Of a DNA stretch of 7,174 nucleotides, positions 4,524 to 7,174 are shown piece by piece. The position numbers were made by a program, and so were the translations under genes. Source of the DNA: Rubrivivax sp. (GTDB lineage: Bacteria > Pseudomonadota > Gammaproteobacteria > Burkholderiales > Burkholderiaceae); assembly GCA_004211235.1 (NCBI GenBank), contig SEEY01000194.1, positions 1-7,174 of the forward strand, read 5' to 3'. The notes under the pieces were generated by a model, which was not told the origin of the DNA, made no database searches, and worked only from the letters and a program-made list of their open reading frames with translations. Within the stretch, counting starts at the first letter, position 1. The number at the start of each line of letters is the position of its first letter.

Positions 4524-6743
4524 ATGCTGCCCACCGGTCAAGACCTCGACGACCTGCCCTCGCGGCCCCGCGTGCTGCTGGTCGATGACGACGAGGTCAA
4601 TCTGCTGCTGACCGCCGCAGCGCTGCGCGAGCGGGGCTTCGAAGTCACCGAGGCGCCCAGCGGCAGCGAAGCGCTTGCGCAGCTGTCCCTGCGCGCACCG
4701 GACGTCGTCGTGCTGGACGCACTCATGCCGGAGCTCGATGGCTTCGAGACCTGCGCGCTGCTGCGCGCCACGCCCGGTTTCGAGTCGCTGCCCGTGCTGA
4801 TGCTCACGGGCCTGGACGACGAGGCCTCCATCAACCGCGCCTACCAGGCCGGTGCGACCGACTTCTTCGTCAAGTCACCGCAGTGGAGCCTGCTCGACGG
4901 CCGGCTGCGCTACCTGCTGCGCAGCTCGCGCACCCGCCACGAGCTGGAGCGCAGCAAGGCCAAGCTCGCACGCGCCCAGGATCTGGCGCGCATGGGCAGC
5001 TTCGAATGGAAGCGCGACGTGGCGGGCAGCTTCGCCATCTCGGCCGAGGGCCTGCGCGTGTTCGGCCGCGGCCCGCAGGACCGGCTGGACTTCATCAGCG
5101 TCATGCGCATGGTGCCGGGCGACGACCGGCATGTGTTCCTGCGCCTGCTGCGCGACGTCGTCGCGCACACCTCGGTGCTCATCACCGACCTGCCGCTGAC
5201 GCTGCCCGACGGCCGTCAGCGCGTCGTGCACATCGAGGCCGAGCCCGAGTTCAATGAGCAGGGCGGCGTGCACGGCTACACCGGCATCCTGCAAGACGTC
5301 ACCGATCGCCGCCAGGCCGAAGACCGCATCCGCCAGTTGGCGCATTTCGATGCCCTCACCGGCCTGCCCAACCGCCGCCAGCTGATCTGGCGGGTCGAGC
5401 GCGCCATCGAGAGCGCACGCCGCGGCGGACATGAAGTGGGCCTGCTGCTGATCGACCTGGACCGCTTCAAGGTCATCAACGACACGCTGGGTCATGCGGC
5501 CGGCGACGAGTTGCTGATCGAGGTCGGCCGGCGCCTGCGCAGCTGCGTGCGTCACTCCGACCAGATCATGGAAGGCGTGCTCGAAGGCCTGGGCAACCGC
5601 AGCCACCGCGGCCTGGAGGCCGTCGGCCGCCTGGGCGGCGACGAGTTCGTGGCGCTGCTGCCCGAGGTGGCCGATGAGCGCGACGCCGAGCGCGTGGCGC
5701 AACGCGTGCTGGATGCGCTGCGCGAACCGATCTTCGTCGGCGGGCAGGAATGCTTCGTCACGGCCAGCGTCGGCATTGCCATCTACCCGCGCGACGGCCA
5801 GAGCATGGCCGACCTGCTGCGCAATTCGGACGTGGCGATGTATGCCGTCAAGAGCCAGGGCCGCAACGCCTCGGCCGTGTACTCGCCGCAGCTCGCCGGC
5901 CACGGCAAGCAGAAGCTGGAGCTGGAGTCCGCGCTGCACAAGGCGCTGGAGCGCAACGAGATCGTGCTGCACTACCAGCCCAAGATCGACGTGCGCGCCG
6001 CCCGCATGGTGGGTGCCGAGGCGCTGATGCGCTGGCAGCGCGGCAATGTGCTGGTGCCGCCGGCCGACTTCATTCCGCTGGCCGAGGAAACCGGCCTGAT
6101 CGTGCCGCTGTCCGAATGGGCGCTGAAGGAAGCGGCGCGCCAGGCCAAGCTGTGGTCGCTGCAGTTCGGCTTTGCCGATTCCATTGCCGTCAATCTCCCT
6201 AGCAGATTGTTCGAGCGCACCGATCTCGTCGAGCACATCCATCAGTGCGTCAGCGCCTATGGCGTGCCGCACCGGTCCATCCAGCTCGAGATCACCGAGA
6301 ACAACCTGATGAAGGACCTGCAGAACGTCATCCCGTCTCTGCACCGGCTCAACGAAGTGGGCGTCGAGATCTCCATCGACGACTTCGGCACCGGCTATTC
6401 CTCGCTCGCCTACCTGACCACGCTGCCGATCTCCGAGGTCAAGATCGACCGCACCTTTGTGCGCGATCTCGGCATCACGCCGCAAAGCTCCGCGGTCGTC
6501 ACGGCCATCATCGCGCTGGCCCGGGCGCTCGGACTGCGCGTCATCGCCGAGGGCGTGGAGACGCTGCGCCAGATGGAAGTGCTGCACCGCCTGGGCTGCT
6601 CGCTGATGCAGGGCTTCCTGTTCAGCAAGGCGCTGCCGCCGGACGAGCTGGAGCGCTGGATCGCCCAGACCGTGCTGCCGCGCAAGGCACCGTGGATCAC
6701 GCAGGCTGACGGCGGCAGCGACCTTTCGCGCGGCCAACGCTGA
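4524..6743 (+). CDS. REC-PAS-GGDEF-EAL c-di-GMP response regulator
   Basis: This 739-residue protein probably makes c-di-GMP from two GTP and/or hydrolyses it to pGpG under control of receiver phosphorylation. The receiver (about 15-133) has DDD 21-23, phosphoacceptor Asp65, Thr95 and Lys117. A helical linker leads to a PAS domain at about 150-265. The GGDEF domain (about 266-452) has DALTGLPNR, DLDRFKVIND and an intact GGDEF at 371-375. The EAL domain (about 465-715) keeps Glu499-Ala-Leu, Asn557, Glu589 in EITEN, DD619-620 in DDFGTGYSS, Lys640, Glu676 and Gln696, so both activities look possible. Unusually, 24 residues separate RHSD (343-346, where the inhibitory RxxD site is expected) from GGDEF, instead of the usual five; an RxxE (362-365) sits at the normal distance. 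The ATG has GAGG six bases upstream. The gene follows the Hpt gene by eight bases and overlaps the next start. Domain identity is certain; which activity dominates is not. Confidence 0.96.
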   Translation: MLPTGQDLDDLPSRPRVLLVDDDEVNLLLTAAALRERGFEVTEAPSGSEALAQLSLRAPDVVVLDALMPELDGFETCALLRATPGFESLPVLMLTGLDDEASINRAYQAGATDFFVKSPQWSLLDGRLRYLLRSSRTRHELERSKAKLARAQDLARMGSFEWKRDVAGSFAISAEGLRVFGRGPQDRLDFISVMRMVPGDDRHVFLRLLRDVVAHTSVLITDLPLTLPDGRQRVVHIEAEPEFNEQGGVHGYTGILQDVTDRRQAEDRIRQLAHFDALTGLPNRRQLIWRVERAIESARRGGHEVGLLLIDLDRFKVINDTLGHAAGDELLIEVGRRLRSCVRHSDQIMEGVLEGLGNRSHRGLEAVGRLGGDEFVALLPEVADERDAERVAQRVLDALREPIFVGGQECFVTASVGIAIYPRDGQSMADLLRNSDVAMYAVKSQGRNASAVYSPQLAGHGKQKLELESALHKALERNEIVLHYQPKIDVRAARMVGAEALMRWQRGNVLVPPADFIPLAEETGLIVPLSEWALKEAARQAKLWSLQFGFADSIAVNLPSRLFERTDLVEHIHQCVSAYGVPHRSIQLEITENNLMKDLQNVIPSLHRLNEVGVEISIDDFGTGYSSLAYLTTLPISEVKIDRTFVRDLGITPQSSAVVTAIIALARALGLRVIAEGVETLRQMEVLHRLGCSLMQGFLFSKALPPDELERWIAQTVLPRKAPWITQADGGSDLSRGQR

Positions 6744-7174
6744 TGCGCTCGCAGCTGCCCCCGGCGCAACTCGCCAAGGCGGCGCTGCAACGCCTGGCCC
6801 AGGCCCGGCTGGAGCCGACGCCCGAGAACTATTCGCGCGCCTATGCCATCGAGGCGGGCGGCGAGCCGGCAAGTGCCGCCAACGGTGCAAACGGCGCCGT
6901 GCCCGAACGTGCGCAGCAGCTGTTGGCCAAGCTCATCAGCCTCGCCCTGCCCTCCGGCAGCGCGCGGCAGGACCTGCAGGCGTCCCTGCGCGAACAGCGT
7001 TACGAGGAACTGCAGCGCCAGGTCGACAAGCTGCTGGACGAAGCCGGCCCCGCCGCCCAGGCCGAGGCGCTGGTGCAGGCCATCGAGCGACTCGTCCGCG
7101 GGCTGGAACGTGGCGGCAAGCACTGGACGCTGGCGCGCAAGAAGGACGGCATCAACCGCGTGCTGGAACTGGGC
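6743..7174 (+). CDS. Probable diguanylate cyclase, N-terminal part (3' partial)
   Basis: The frame opens with an ATG overlapping the previous stop by one base (TGATG) and stays open for 144 codons to the window edge. The visible protein is mainly helical and charged, with no signal peptide or membrane segment. The motif EPTPENYSRAYAIEAG (24-39) and a later stretch, HWTLARKKDGINRVLELG (127-144), resemble from memory the N-terminal region of GGDEF proteins common in Burkholderiales, where a helical sensory part precedes the cyclase domain. The catalytic domain would lie beyond the window, so this assignment is inference. Coding is supported by the tight stop/start overlap and GC-rich third positions. 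No good ribosome site precedes the ATG, so translation probably depends on the upstream gene. Co-expression with the REC-GGDEF-EAL protein would fit a c-di-GMP operon. It could instead be another protein sharing this N-terminal region. Confidence 0.75.
   Translation, partial: MRSQLPPAQLAKAALQRLAQARLEPTPENYSRAYAIEAGGEPASAANGANGAVPERAQQLLAKLISLALPSGSARQDLQASLREQRYEELQRQVDKLLDEAGPAAQAEALVQAIERLVRGLERGGKHWTLARKKDGINRVLELG

Noticed and set aside
4875..6890. 671-codon minus-strand open frame opposite the GGDEF-EAL gene
   Set aside because: It is antisense to clear catalytic domains; its His/Gln/Ala-rich translation has no recognisable domain.

Overview
The window is a dense cluster of signal-transduction genes from a GC-rich bacterium. 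Codon third positions are almost always G or C, genes are tightly packed, and the style (PAS-rich kinases, a REC-PAS-GGDEF-EAL protein, a downstream protein with a TPENY motif) suggests a betaproteobacterium of the order Burkholderiales, perhaps near Rubrivivax, Leptothrix or Roseateles. That placement is inferred from protein character and composition, not from a marker gene.

Layout. (1) Positions 2-1984, plus strand: the C-terminal part of a multi-PAS sensor histidine kinase of the HisKA_2 type, cut by the left window edge. (2) 1994-2599, plus: a response regulator with a receiver domain and a C-terminal ANTAR (RNA-binding antiterminator) domain, nearly contiguous with the kinase. (3) 2601-3938, minus: a membrane-anchored PAS histidine kinase of the classical HisKA type, convergent with the regulator and separated from it by one base. 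(4) 3939-4146: a divergent intergenic region with a 12-bp perfect palindrome near its middle and small inverted repeats next to both start codons. (5) 4147-4515, plus: a stand-alone Hpt phosphotransfer protein. (6) 4524-6743, plus: a REC-PAS-GGDEF-EAL protein that makes and/or degrades c-di-GMP. (7) 6743-7174, plus: the N-terminal part of another protein, coupled by a TGATG stop/start overlap and probably a diguanylate cyclase, cut by the right edge.

How the parts may work together. Genes 1-2 look like a complete two-component system acting at the RNA level, of the same architecture as EutW/EutV and PdtaS/PdtaR. Genes 5-7 look like a c-di-GMP output operon fed by phosphotransfer. The divergent kinase (gene 3) could phosphorylate the receiver of gene 6 directly, but it has no receiver of its own, so it cannot feed the Hpt protein without an intermediate. 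The most notable points are the ANTAR regulator, a roughly 19-residue insertion in the GGDEF domain that separates the RxxD motif from the GGDEF motif, and the structured divergent leader region. I saw no tRNA, rRNA, CRISPR array, insertion sequence or convincing intrinsic terminator.
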